Assembly: GCF_001571245.1 (NCBI RefSeq)
Contig: NZ_BCTK01000006.1
Span: forward strand, 1,170,548-1,234,547
Reading direction: 5' to 3'
DNA: 64,000 nt
From: Achromobacter piechaudii NBRC 102461
GTDB taxonomy: Bacteria > Pseudomonadota > Gammaproteobacteria > Burkholderiales > Burkholderiaceae_B
This document shows, piece by piece, positions 1 through 7,306 of this stretch. The notes under the pieces were generated by a model that was not told the DNA's origin, did not search any database, and was given only the letters and a program-made list of their open reading frames with translations. Position numbers and translations under genes: made by a program. Position 1 is the stretch's first letter. Every line of letters starts with the position of its first letter.

Positions 1-27
1 GGCGTCAAATTTCCCAGGCTAGGGCTC

Positions 28-111
28 TCAGGCCTCGGCGGTGGGGTCGCGGGCGTACAACTCGCGTATGCGAGCCGCATCCAGGGCAGGCGGGCGGTCG
101 AAGACATCCAT
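28..111 (-). CDS. Possible short SOS-controlled ORF, 27 aa
   Basis: A 27-residue reading frame starts at ATG 111 and stops at 28-30. It begins MDVFDRPPALDAARIRELYA. The only reason to list it is that a perfect CTGT-N8-ACAG LexA box lies just upstream at 127-142. I see no clear Shine-Dalgarno sequence and the protein is very short. It may be the intact start of a frameshifted gene, because a shifted frame continues for seven codons (RALAWEI) before stopping. No family is recognised. Treat it as a candidate only. Confidence 0.25.
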   Translation of the reverse strand: MDVFDRPPALDAARIRELYARDPTAEA

Positions 112-126
112 AGAAAGCGAAAAGAA

Positions 127-142
127 CTGTATGTATACACAG
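127..142 (-). promoter_or_regulatory. LexA (SOS) box
   Basis: The sequence CTGTATGTATACACAG fits the LexA consensus CTGT-N8-ACAG exactly and has an alternating AT-rich centre like the E. coli consensus. It lies 15 bp before the ATG at 111 on the minus strand. A SOS-controlled promoter on a mobile island is expected biology. Binding is inferred. Confidence 0.6.
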
Positions 143-194
143 CATATCTCAAGCTGAGAGGTCTGGCGCGCAGTTCTCCCCCCGCCGCGCCCGC

Positions 195-208
195 GCGCTA
201 AATAGCGC
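195..208. repeat. 14-bp perfect palindrome GCGCTAAATAGCGC-type hairpin
   Basis: GCGCTA-AT-centre-TAGCGC arms form a short perfect inverted repeat between the SOS box and the end of the AIPR gene. It lacks a T-tract, so it is more likely an operator or weak hairpin than a Rho-independent terminator. The rest of 143-311 holds nothing else I can support. Confidence 0.35.
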
Positions 209-311
209 ACTCCCGACTCAAGTGTGCGCCACCCTAAGACCAGCGCCAATGCTCACTGCCGGCTAATTGGCCCCGCTCGCGCAAGTGACGCAAGAGGACG
301 CAGTCGGATCG

Positions 312-2081
312 TCATTTTTTTCTTTTAGGTACAGTCGAGGAAGGTCGGGGCGTGGCCTTTTTCGTGGCGTTTCTTTGCGCTTGCATCTTGCATCGTTTCA
401 AGACGCGCTCAGTGAACCCTTCAGTCCTCAAGACCGTGGCATCCAACGAGCCGCCAGCCGCCCGGCTTACAAGAGCGGCTGCTTTGCGGAACAGCTCCTC
501 TGATTCCGTGTTATCCCACAACGCGTCGATCATGCTGCGGCACTTCCGTTCCATATCGTTAGAGTTCATTCGTGGGAGGGGCGCGGGCATCAATTGCCAC
601 CGGAGTGCCAACAAAATTTCGTATCGGGCGGCGCGGAAATCTTTGTCTAGAAACTGATTTCTAAAGAGGTATTCCAGACGGTACATCGCAAGTGCTGCGA
701 CATAGTAGGGGTCAAGTTTATCGTTCGCGCCAAATAGGTCTTTGCCGACCCTATCCAGAATTCTGCGATAGCTCTTCGTCGCTCTGTGGGGTTCTTCCAG
801 AAACATAGAAGCAAATGCACGTATCAAACTGCCCGGTGTCACGATCCGCGTTTTCTCAACACCGGTGACACTGTGATACTGGCGCGAGCGTCGTTCATAG
901 TAGAGCCGTTGAGACTCGTCAAACGAAGAAAAAAAGGCTTCCAGTTTTTTCTGGAAGCTGGATAACGCCAGAAGTTGCTCTTCACGAACCTCGGTCTGCC
1001 TATTGGTGGCGACAATTATCGAAGCGATAACATCGTCATCCTTGGTGGCTATAAGTCGAAGAGGCACCATGACAGTAGAGTCAAGCACTTCCCGTCGGTC
1101 AAACAGCACATGGCTCGTCTGGCAGCCATTCACGATTTGATAGTCTTCGATGTAAAACCGGTTGGCCGTTGCCCGAAGTGTTTTCGCAATGATGGTAACG
1201 CCGTTATTCATCAGCGCGAATCGAGAGCGTGACGTTGGATCAGCAAGAGTGTCGCGCATCTCTGAATTGACGGCGTTGAAGTCCTGCCAGTCACGCACAT
1301 TGTCGTAGAAGATGCCTTTGAGGATGTCCCCGCGTGAATCAGAGATTAGGGGGAGAAATTCCGTTGCCGGTAATAATCCAATATATGCCTCCGAAACCGC
1401 TGTCACGGTTGGAACAACCGTCCGCAATGCAAATTCAAATTCCCTGGAGATTGAGTTTTTGGATTCGCGGTAGATGTCTTGGATGTCATCCGCGCCCATT
1501 GGGATGAAGTCGACGGCAGCAAAGAGTTTAGTGTCGAGTAGCTCTTGGACGGCAGCATCTTTCCGCGCAACAAGATTTGCGTCCCCAACCCAAGTTCCCG
1601 TCGTGACGTAAAACATCTTGCACGTTGGCCGCCCTCGCTTAAAGCGACTGCTATGGTTGTAGACTGCGGTCATCAGCTGTGCCGCTCGGTTCAACGGCTT
1701 ATTACGCTGAAGTGCCGGTTTTTCTTTGAAAAAGTCGCTGACGCCGAAAGAGAACTGTCCGATTTTGGCCATGTCGAACGATGATGATCTTTCTGCTTGG
1801 ACGAAAAGAAACGACGCTTCGATATGGCCATTACTGGTGACCAGTTCCTCAATTTGGGCTGCGTCTTCAATGAAGACCCCGTTCACCACTATCGCGAGCG
1901 CGTCGATGCCGGTGTCCCCGCCTGAACCGATTACCAAGTCTCCTATTTCGTCACCGTCGCCGAGATGCCGCCCAATAGTGAGGTATGCCGCGAAATGCTC
2001 AAACCGGCTATCTTCGTCTAGCTTTTCCAGCCCGTGTTCGACACTAAACTCATTTAGAAGCGATTTCGTTACTCTATCCAT
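312..2081 (-). CDS. AIPR-family abortive infection / phage resistance protein
   Basis: A 589-aa protein of the AIPR family (PF10592 type). Hallmarks are MNNGVTII at residues 291-298 and QIVNGCQTS at 315-323, followed by a VATNRQTEVREEQL segment. Near the N-terminus, G-G-D56-T-G-I-D60 and Q95-A-E97 resemble the D...(D/E)-x-K layout of restriction-endonuclease-like domains found in this family, although the usual lysine is not obvious. The C-terminus is Lys/Arg-rich. Members are linked to phage abortive infection, often beside restriction systems. No methyltransferase is visible in the window, so it may be stand-alone or have partners to the left. AAGGA precedes the ATG. GC is well below the neighbouring chromosome, in keeping with horizontal transfer. 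Confidence 0.85.
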   Translation of the reverse strand: MDRVTKSLLNEFSVEHGLEKLDEDSRFEHFAAYLTIGRHLGDGDEIGDLVIGSGGDTGIDALAIVVNGVFIEDAAQIEELVTSNGHIEASFLFVQAERSSSFDMAKIGQFSFGVSDFFKEKPALQRNKPLNRAAQLMTAVYNHSSRFKRGRPTCKMFYVTTGTWVGDANLVARKDAAVQELLDTKLFAAVDFIPMGADDIQDIYRESKNSISREFEFALRTVVPTVTAVSEAYIGLLPATEFLPLISDSRGDILKGIFYDNVRDWQDFNAVNSEMRDTLADPTSRSRFALMNNGVTIIAKTLRATANRFYIEDYQIVNGCQTSHVLFDRREVLDSTVMVPLRLIATKDDDVIASIIVATNRQTEVREEQLLALSSFQKKLEAFFSSFDESQRLYYERRSRQYHSVTGVEKTRIVTPGSLIRAFASMFLEEPHRATKSYRRILDRVGKDLFGANDKLDPYYVAALAMYRLEYLFRNQFLDKDFRAARYEILLALRWQLMPAPLPRMNSNDMERKCRSMIDALWDNTESEELFRKAAALVSRAAGGSLDATVLRTEGFTERVLKRCKMQAQRNATKKATPRPSSTVPKRKK

Positions 2082-2289
2082 GATGTCCTTGGCGGCGTGT
2101 TTTTTAGCCAGATGTGAGCTGGGCGGTCTCCGGCGAGTTCGGAGTATTACTGGATGTTAACGCTTCTGCGGTGTAAGTAGTCGCCCTATGCATTCGATCT
2201 GGGTGGCCTGCAGGGTGCTCAATTTTTGCGCAGATTTGAGAAAGGGGTGGGGAACACGCAACCTTCCCAACCTGACCCGAAAATTATGT

Positions 2290-2393
2290 GTAAGTCATTG
2301 ATTTATATGAATAAAAATGATTTTTCCTAAAACCTCACCTGACCTCAACTTGGACCCAGCTGTTTCGTAAGTTATTGATTTGTATGGGAATAT
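2290..2393. repeat. Two imperfect direct repeats (27 bp, 77 bp apart)
   Basis: Copies at 2290-2316 and 2367-2393 share GTAAGT(C/T)ATTGATTT(A/G)TATG and an AT-rich tail. They sit in the AT-rich 2082-2584 intergenic block, just before the GTTAGG cluster. Such paired repeats upstream of a hexamer cluster suggest a protein-binding control or replication region, which is inference. Confidence 0.5.
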
Positions 2394-2405
2394 ATTTTTT
2401 ATAAA

Positions 2406-2531
2406 GTTAGGGAATGGAAACCTAACCAAGTTAGGCTTTGGTTAGGAAAAGGTTAAGTTTTCTGAAACCGCCGAAACCCGCATAAATAAAGGCGCTCCTG
2501 CCGAATTGCTGTGCCAGTTAGGAAGGTTAGG
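2406..2531. repeat. Cluster of GTTAGG / CCTAAC hexamers (iteron-like)
   Basis: GTTAGG occurs on the plus strand at 2406, 2430, 2441, 2517 and 2526. The reverse complement CCTAACC is at 2421-2427 and a near match GGTTAAG at 2451-2457. Seven copies in 126 bp is far above chance in this genome. They lie between the divergently read AIPR gene and the membrane-protein gene. Clustered short repeats of this kind are typical of replication initiator or repressor binding regions on satellites and islands. No initiator gene is visible in the window. Confidence 0.55.
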
Positions 2532-2584
2532 TTTTTCCCAGCCCCTCCCGGAATTCATGAAAGGAGGCTACATTCGCGGCACCT

Positions 2585-3388
2585 TTGATCTCTTGGGTTG
2601 ATGTCATGATCGCTTCGGTGCTGGCCTACCTATCGAGCCTAGAGTTCCTCGTTAATTCGCTCGTCACTGTGTTCGCGTTCCTGGGCGGATGCCTGCTAAT
2701 CGCGGTTCGGCGCAGAATTCGCACGGTCGAATTTACGACGCACTTCGGAAGAGTCACGCATGAGGGGGCTGGACATCACCTCGCATCGCTCAAGGTCATG
2801 TTGCAGGGAGAGGAAGTGGCAAACCTATGGTGGGGCACGGTGAAGGTGTTCAATGATTCGGGGGAAGATCTGACCGCGTTAAACATTCATGTGGTATCTG
2901 GCCCTGGACTATTGCTCAACGAACATACCGCCGTCGAGGGGACTGCGAACATCCTATGGCATGCGCCCGAGTATGCGGAGAGGATTCGCGTTCCAGAAGG
3001 TGAGAAGCCCACGCAGAATCAAATGTCGCTTTATTATTCCGGCCGACACTACCTCCTGCCAGTTTTCAATCGTGGTCAAGCCGCTGTTATGTCGTACCTT
3101 ATCTCAGTGCCGCCAGGCGCGTTTCCGAGCATAAACGTTTCGGTCGAACACAAGGGCGTCAGGACCAAGTATCGGCGGGATATTCCTCGCACCCTTGGCG
3201 TGTCTACCAAGGTGAGTGCATGGGTCGGGCTTCTCTCAGGACTCCTATTGGTGTGTGCGAGCGCCGTTTTGCAGGCAGATATCTGGGTTATTGGGCTTCT
3301 AGGATTCTTCTACGGCTGTTTCGCTTCACACATTGGTGCCCTGCTGACTCGAATGGCGCGAGTCTTTTGGTCTGTCGTTGCGCGATAA
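2585..3388 (+). CDS. Unknown membrane protein of the island, 267 aa
   Basis: No family recognised. The protein has a hydrophobic N-terminal segment (about residues 8-43), a soluble middle of about 165 residues rich in beta-type sequence (for example NLWWGTVKVFNDSGEDLTAL), and two hydrophobic segments near the C-terminus (about 212-255). The frame opens with TTG at 2585, preceded by AAGGAGG at 2561-2567 with a long 17-nt spacer. An in-frame ATG at 2606 is the alternative start. It lies between the AIPR gene and the broken integrase. A membrane partner next to a defence gene could be an effector, but no function should be assigned from sequence alone. Confidence 0.6.
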   Translation: MISWVDVMIASVLAYLSSLEFLVNSLVTVFAFLGGCLLIAVRRRIRTVEFTTHFGRVTHEGAGHHLASLKVMLQGEEVANLWWGTVKVFNDSGEDLTALNIHVVSGPGLLLNEHTAVEGTANILWHAPEYAERIRVPEGEKPTQNQMSLYYSGRHYLLPVFNRGQAAVMSYLISVPPGAFPSINVSVEHKGVRTKYRRDIPRTLGVSTKVSAWVGLLSGLLLVCASAVLQADIWVIGLLGFFYGCFASHIGALLTRMARVFWSVVAR

Positions 3389-3443
3389 GCTCCTAAAGCA
3401 CTGCCGATGCCTCACTTCCTTCCACCTCACGAGGCCATGGCAA

Positions 3444-3896
3444 TCAATCAGCGGCGTCGCCTAGAAGGTCGGCCCGGTACGGAGCGACGTAGATGGCATA
3501 TCGCCCCTTGATTGATTTGTGGTCGTTCTCGCTCTTGCGGTTGGTCTCGATCTCCTGGGAGAACCAGACATTGAACAAGCGGCCTTCTGTCTTCGGAATC
3601 GCGTCGCCCTCGGAATCGAGAAGGGCGGCGGCATGCTTTGGGTCCATGCCTTTCTGGAGCTTTTCCTGACGGGCCTGTCGCATCTCTCTCGCGGCCCTCG
3701 GGCTCAGCAACCGATAGGCTCCCAGCTAAATGTGCTCCCTCTTGCCCGTGGTCGGCCCGGTGTAGCGAAAGATCCACGCCCACCGGCCATCAGGTCGAAT
3801 GCGATGGATGAGGCCGCCTCCGTCGTTCAGTTCGATTTCCTTTGCGCCGTGCCGTGCATTGCGCAGTGCCGTATCAGTCAGTAGATTCGTCGCCAT
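3444..3896 (-). pseudogene. Remnant of P4-type tyrosine integrase (N-terminal part only)
   Basis: The start ATG is at 3896. The first ~57 residues match the DUF4102 arm-binding domain of P4-type integrases (MATNLLTDTALRNAR, then NDGGGLIHRIRPDGRWAWIFRY). An in-frame TAG at 3726-3728 interrupts the usual G-K-R-E-H-I-x-L-G-x-Y motif. Translation continues in the same frame through LGAYRLLSPRAAREMRQARQ into the core-binding region and stops for good at 3444. The catalytic domain with its R-H-R-Y residues is missing. The gene reads away from the attachment site 165 bp to the right. The island is therefore not able to excise on its own integrase unless another copy lies outside the window. Confidence 0.75.
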
Positions 3897-4009
3897 AGAA
3901 AGCCTGGGTATTGGGGGCCATTTTTGGGGGAGCGTTTTGCGGCTGGTGCCGGCTGTGGGAAGACCTTGGCGGACTTCAAATGGCTGGGAAGCCAATAAAG
4001 ATGCGAGTG

Positions 4010-4059
4010 AAGCGTTTCCTGGCGGACGTTCGCGGACTGCGGCGGAAACGCTTTTTTTT
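4010..4059 (+). terminator. Rho-independent terminator at the island edge
   Basis: AAGCGTTTCC (4010-4019) pairs perfectly with GGAAACGCTT (4044-4053) around a 24-nt loop and runs into eight T residues (4052-4059). It ends directly where the tRNA fragment begins, so it shields the attachment site from island transcription, or belongs to the phage arm of the attachment site. Confidence 0.7.
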
Positions 4060-4060
4060 G

Positions 4061-4106
4061 CTTTGGGAGCAGAGGGTCGTGAGTTCGAATCCCACCGCCC
4101 CGACCA
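4061..4106 (+). other. Attachment-site copy: 3' part of tRNA-Pro(TGG)
   Basis: CTTTGGGAGCAG is the anticodon loop and 3' stem of tRNA-Pro(TGG), followed by the variable region, the T arm with TTCGAAT, the acceptor strand CGCCCCG, A73 and CCA. The 5' half is absent: the sequence upstream is a terminator T-run. The T stem GTGAG/CCCAC carries one A-C mismatch where GTGGG is expected. This is a direct-repeat att copy. Its orientation implies that the intact tRNA-Pro gene lies to the left of the window and that the island runs from there to about 4106. Confidence 0.8.
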
Positions 4107-4115
4107 AAAAATATC

Positions 4116-4156
4116 AAGGGCTTACGCTGTCATGGCGTAAGCCCTTGTGCTTTTTT
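4116..4156 (+). terminator. Rho-independent terminator of the original tRNA-Pro
   Basis: A perfect 12-bp stem, AAGGGCTTACGC (4116-4127) with GCGTAAGCCCTT (4135-4146), has a 7-nt loop and is followed by GTGC and six T residues. It sits 10 bp after the tRNA CCA end, as expected for the native terminator left on the chromosomal side of the junction. Confidence 0.85.
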
Positions 4157-4190
4157 CTCCCCCATTTGCCATTCAATTGGCTTGACCCCG

Positions 4191-5981
4191 TTACAGGTCC
4201 AGCCGATCAATCCGCCAATCGATCCCTTCCATTTGGGGCATTTCACGCCCGTCATCGACGCCGATCTCATCCTTGATCGCGGCTTCCAGCTTGGCGCTCA
4301 TCGCCGTCACCAATACTGCGTTACGGTCCTGGTCCGCCGCCATATTGGTAATTTCTGTCGGATCGGCCTGCAGATCGAAAAGTTCGACGTCGTTCCAGCG
4401 ATAGAGCTCGTCGAGGGTGGACGGGCGGTTGCGTTGCAGCGGTGAGAAATATCGGGTGAGCTTGTAGCGGCCGTCGAAGACCGTGCGCAGGCTGCCGCGC
4501 TTTTTCAGGTCTGGCTGGTAAGCGGCGGCCTTGACCGCGGCCTTCGGGTCTTGACCGGCCGTCTTGGCTTGCGCAATCAGTCGAATCAATTCACTGTCGT
4601 TCGTCGCCAGCCCGCTGTAAGTGAACAGGATGCTCTTGCGGATTTCATTGACTCCGGCATTGCCGGGTTGGGTCAACAGCGCCGAGAAATCCTTTCCAGG
4701 CAATTCCCGGTTCGCGTATTCGGCGGCATGCGTCGGGGGCACTCCACACATGGCCAGAAGCGTGGGTGCGAGATCGATGTGGCTGGTCAGCGCATTGCAT
4801 GTCTGGTGGCCCTGGACATCGGGATGCGAGATCAGCAGCGGGACGTGAATCGCTTCTTGATAGGCGAACGGCCCCTTGCCGCGCAGCCCGTGCGCTCCGC
4901 CCATTTCACCGTGATCGGACGTAAACACGATGATCGTGTTGTCGGCCAGGTCCAGCGCCTTGAGTTCGTCAAGAAGCCGGATCAGTTGCGTGTCGACGGA
5001 AAGGAGCGAGTTCGGATAGAAGTCGCTGAAGCGTTGCCAGCGCTCTTCCTGCATCGGAATCGCGCCAAGCGTATAGCCCCACGCCCGATTGAACTCAGCG
5101 TGCGCGCGCGGCCGGCCCGAGGCATCGATCGGCTGCTTGAGCGTGGCCGGCAAGCCGGTATTCCAGGTCTTGCGATACATCGTGTGGTCCGGCGCCCGCG
5201 TCGCGTGCATGAGCAGGCGGCCGTTGTCCTGCACCGCCTCGTCCGGCCGGTCGGTGTTGAAATACATGATGTCGTGCGGGTTCACCAGGCTCACGAAAAG
5301 CGACCACGGCTTGCCGTTCGCGTTGAGCGCCTGGCCGTGTTCACGCATCCATGAAATCGCACTCCCTGCCACCATGTGGTCGTGCTTGTAACCACCTAGC
5401 GAATGGGCAAGCACATCCCCCGGCCAGTTGAAATCGGAGAAGCCATAGGCGTCCATCTCGGTCGTGAACAGGCGCGAGGGCGTATCGGTGTCGAACTCGC
5501 GGTTCAGATGCCACTTGCCTTTGTAGGCAGAGTAGTAGCCCGCTTTGCGCAGCATATGGCCGATGGTGGGTATCTTGGTCGATAACGCCTGGACGTAGGG
5601 CATATCAGCGTTCTCGAACATCCGGTTGTCCGGTGTCTGCAAGCCGGTCAAGAGCACGGCGCGAGAACTGGTGCACATGACTGCCGGACAGTAGTGATTG
5701 GTAAAGCTGACGCCCCGGCGCATCAGGCGTTCGTGCCCGGGTAGCGAAAAGCCGACGGGGCGCTCGTTGAAGTAGCGCTCTTGATCGGTGAAAACGAAGA
5801 GTATGTTTGGCTGTTGCTGACGCTGGTTTGGCCTGCCGGGAGCGGCAGAGGAAGAGGGCGGGGAATGCGTCGCAAACGTGTCCTCGGCCAATGCGGCAAG
5901 AGGCGCCGCGGCAAGTCCGCCCGCCAGAGCCATGAAGCGCCGCCGCGCCACGGAAGTTGCGGGTTGGTCGACATCTTTCAT
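4191..5981 (-). CDS. Tat-exported type I sulfatase (arylsulfatase/choline-sulfatase-like)
   Basis: 596 aa from ATG 5981 (GAGG seven bases upstream). A longer frame upstream is rejected because it has no ribosome site and would bury the signal. Residues 13-33 form a twin-arginine signal (ARRRFMALAGG). The sulfatase core begins PNILFVFTDQ with D66. The formylglycine site is C103-T-S-S-R107, then AVLLTG. KGKWHL and FTSDHGEMGGAHGL metal/substrate motifs follow. Type I sulfatases hydrolyse sulfate esters after oxidation of the motif cysteine. The usual motif is C-x-P-S-R; here Ser replaces Pro. The gene is monocistronic and the substrate is unknown. It is the first chromosomal gene after the island junction. 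Confidence 0.85.
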   Translation of the reverse strand: MKDVDQPATSVARRRFMALAGGLAAAPLAALAEDTFATHSPPSSSAAPGRPNQRQQQPNILFVFTDQERYFNERPVGFSLPGHERLMRRGVSFTNHYCPAVMCTSSRAVLLTGLQTPDNRMFENADMPYVQALSTKIPTIGHMLRKAGYYSAYKGKWHLNREFDTDTPSRLFTTEMDAYGFSDFNWPGDVLAHSLGGYKHDHMVAGSAISWMREHGQALNANGKPWSLFVSLVNPHDIMYFNTDRPDEAVQDNGRLLMHATRAPDHTMYRKTWNTGLPATLKQPIDASGRPRAHAEFNRAWGYTLGAIPMQEERWQRFSDFYPNSLLSVDTQLIRLLDELKALDLADNTIIVFTSDHGEMGGAHGLRGKGPFAYQEAIHVPLLISHPDVQGHQTCNALTSHIDLAPTLLAMCGVPPTHAAEYANRELPGKDFSALLTQPGNAGVNEIRKSILFTYSGLATNDSELIRLIAQAKTAGQDPKAAVKAAAYQPDLKKRGSLRTVFDGRYKLTRYFSPLQRNRPSTLDELYRWNDVELFDLQADPTEITNMAADQDRNAVLVTAMSAKLEAAIKDEIGVDDGREMPQMEGIDWRIDRLDL

Positions 5982-6092
5982 GCGCGCCTCGATGGATAAG
6001 GAACCGACGGGAAAATTTGCCGCCTGGGCTCGGCAGACGGCCGGTTCGAGGGCCGTGACGCGCGCGCGAGGACATGGCACCTAACTAACGTA

Positions 6093-6141
6093 TTCCCGCG
6101 CGGGAAAAATAACAATATCGGCGCATTGATGGATATCAATG
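6093..6141. promoter_or_regulatory. Two palindromes upstream of the sulfatase gene
   Basis: TTCCCGCGCGGGAA (6093-6106) is a perfect 14-bp palindrome. CATTGAT-N4-ATCAATG (6124-6141) is a perfect inverted repeat. Both lie 112-160 bp upstream of the sulfatase ATG and are candidate operators. The remainder of 5982-6331 shows no convincing gene. Confidence 0.4.
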
Positions 6142-6331
6142 ACGCGCTATTCCACTTTTAGACCCGCGTACTGCGCAGGCGAATTCACAAGCCTGCCGTC
6201 GTATGGCCGCGCGAAGCGTGCACGGTTCAATGGTCTCCCTGGCCGCGATCCATACGGCCAAAGAAACTACCTCTTTAGGATGACGCAGGTGCAGAGCCGC
6301 ATGACATTTGCATGCGGCCCCGCCATGGCTC

Positions 6332-6553
6332 CTATTCGCTGATGTGATGGAACTGCACAGACTCCGGCGCAATGCCGCCCTGTTGCAAACGTTGGTCGAC
6401 CCGCGCTGCTTCCGCTGCCCCATTCTCCACGGTGGGAAGATCCAGCCAGTTCGCCAATTCCCGCTTCGCTTGCAGGGTGTCCGAAATATCGCCGTTGACC
6501 AGTGCAACGCCATCGGCGCCGTCCAGTTTTCGATAGCTGATCTGCGTTTTCAT
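6332..6553 (-). CDS. Small conserved-looking hypothetical protein, 73 aa
   Basis: Starts MKTQISYRKLDGADGVALVNGDISDT with a good AGGAGA ribosome site 6 bp before ATG 6553. It has no signal peptide, membrane segment or cysteine. The product is acidic and probably cytosolic. It is read in the same direction as the two stress-type genes upstream (YciE-like, DUF4142), so it may share their regulation. No family recognised; coding status rests on the ribosome site and typical codon use. Confidence 0.5.
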   Translation of the reverse strand: MKTQISYRKLDGADGVALVNGDISDTLQAKRELANWLDLPTVENGAAEAARVDQRLQQGGIAPESVQFHHISE

Positions 6554-6705
6554 TGTTCTCTCCTGTAGTCGACCGACCCGCGCGTGCGCCGGGCCTGTAC
6601 TGCAAGAGCGCAGCAAGTATCGTTCCCTGCCTTTTGGAACGCGGGGCAACGACGGTCAGGAGATTCCCGGAGGGCGGCTGCGCGCCGCCCCCCGGGCCTC
6701 TTTGC

Positions 6706-7212
6706 TTACTTGGCCTTGCCCGCCTTGGCTGCTTCGGCGTTGGTCTGTTGTAGCGCCAGCATGCTCAGTTTTTCGTCGGTGGCCTTTTCTTCGGCCAGCG
6801 TTTCCTTAAGCAGCGTCAGCGCCTCGGTCAAGCCCAGTTGCTTGGCGAAAGTGCACAACGTGCCATAGCCGGCAATTTCGTAATGCTCGACCTTCTGCGC
6901 CGCCGCGATCAAGGCGGCGTCGCGCACCGGTCCTTTTTCTACGTCGTCGATCACGTCCCGGCTTTCTTCGACCAGGCCTTCCATCGCCGCGCACTTGACG
7001 CGCTTGAGACGGAAATCGGCGGACTCGACGATCTTGTCGATGCGTTCAACCTGGCCGCGAGTTTCTTCCAGGTGCTGCGTGAACGCGTCGGCAAGCGCCG
7101 AGTCGGAGGCGGCGCGGGCCATCTTCGGCAAGGCGCGCGTCAATTGTTTTTCTGCGCTGTAGATGTCCGACAGTTCGTGGATGAATAGATCCTGCAAAGT
7201 CTTCTGCGTCAT
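6706..7212 (-). CDS. YciE/YciF-like ferritin-fold stress protein (DUF892)
   Basis: 168 aa, close to the family length. The N-terminus MTQKTLQDLFIHELSDIYSAEKQ is diagnostic. Glutamates and histidines of the four-helix bundle (ELSDIYSAEKQ, HLEETRGQVERID, KVEHYEIAGYGTL, EEKATDEKL) are in the positions expected for a di-iron ferritin-like fold. The family is induced by stress in enterobacteria and its exact role is unknown. GGGAG precedes the ATG. The gene lies beside a DUF4142 protein, a pairing in keeping with an oxidative or general stress unit. Confidence 0.9.
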   Translation of the reverse strand: MTQKTLQDLFIHELSDIYSAEKQLTRALPKMARAASDSALADAFTQHLEETRGQVERIDKIVESADFRLKRVKCAAMEGLVEESRDVIDDVEKGPVRDAALIAAAQKVEHYEIAGYGTLCTFAKQLGLTEALTLLKETLAEEKATDEKLSMLALQQTNAEAAKAGKAK

Positions 7213-7306
7213 TGTCTGCTCCCGTGGGTGGTAAGGGGTGAATGCTGATCAGGATTGGCCAGGATTGGCGCACCCTCATCCAGCAAACGACATGCCTGCC
7301 GGCACG

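Noticed and set aside
4059..4106. A functional tRNA-Pro gene
   Set aside because: Only the anticodon loop to CCA is present. No D arm or 5' acceptor strand precedes it; the upstream bases are a terminator stem and T-run.
6139..6342. Small plus-strand ORF upstream of the sulfatase
   Set aside because: No ribosome site, no recognisable family, and atypical codon use; the region is better explained as regulatory DNA.
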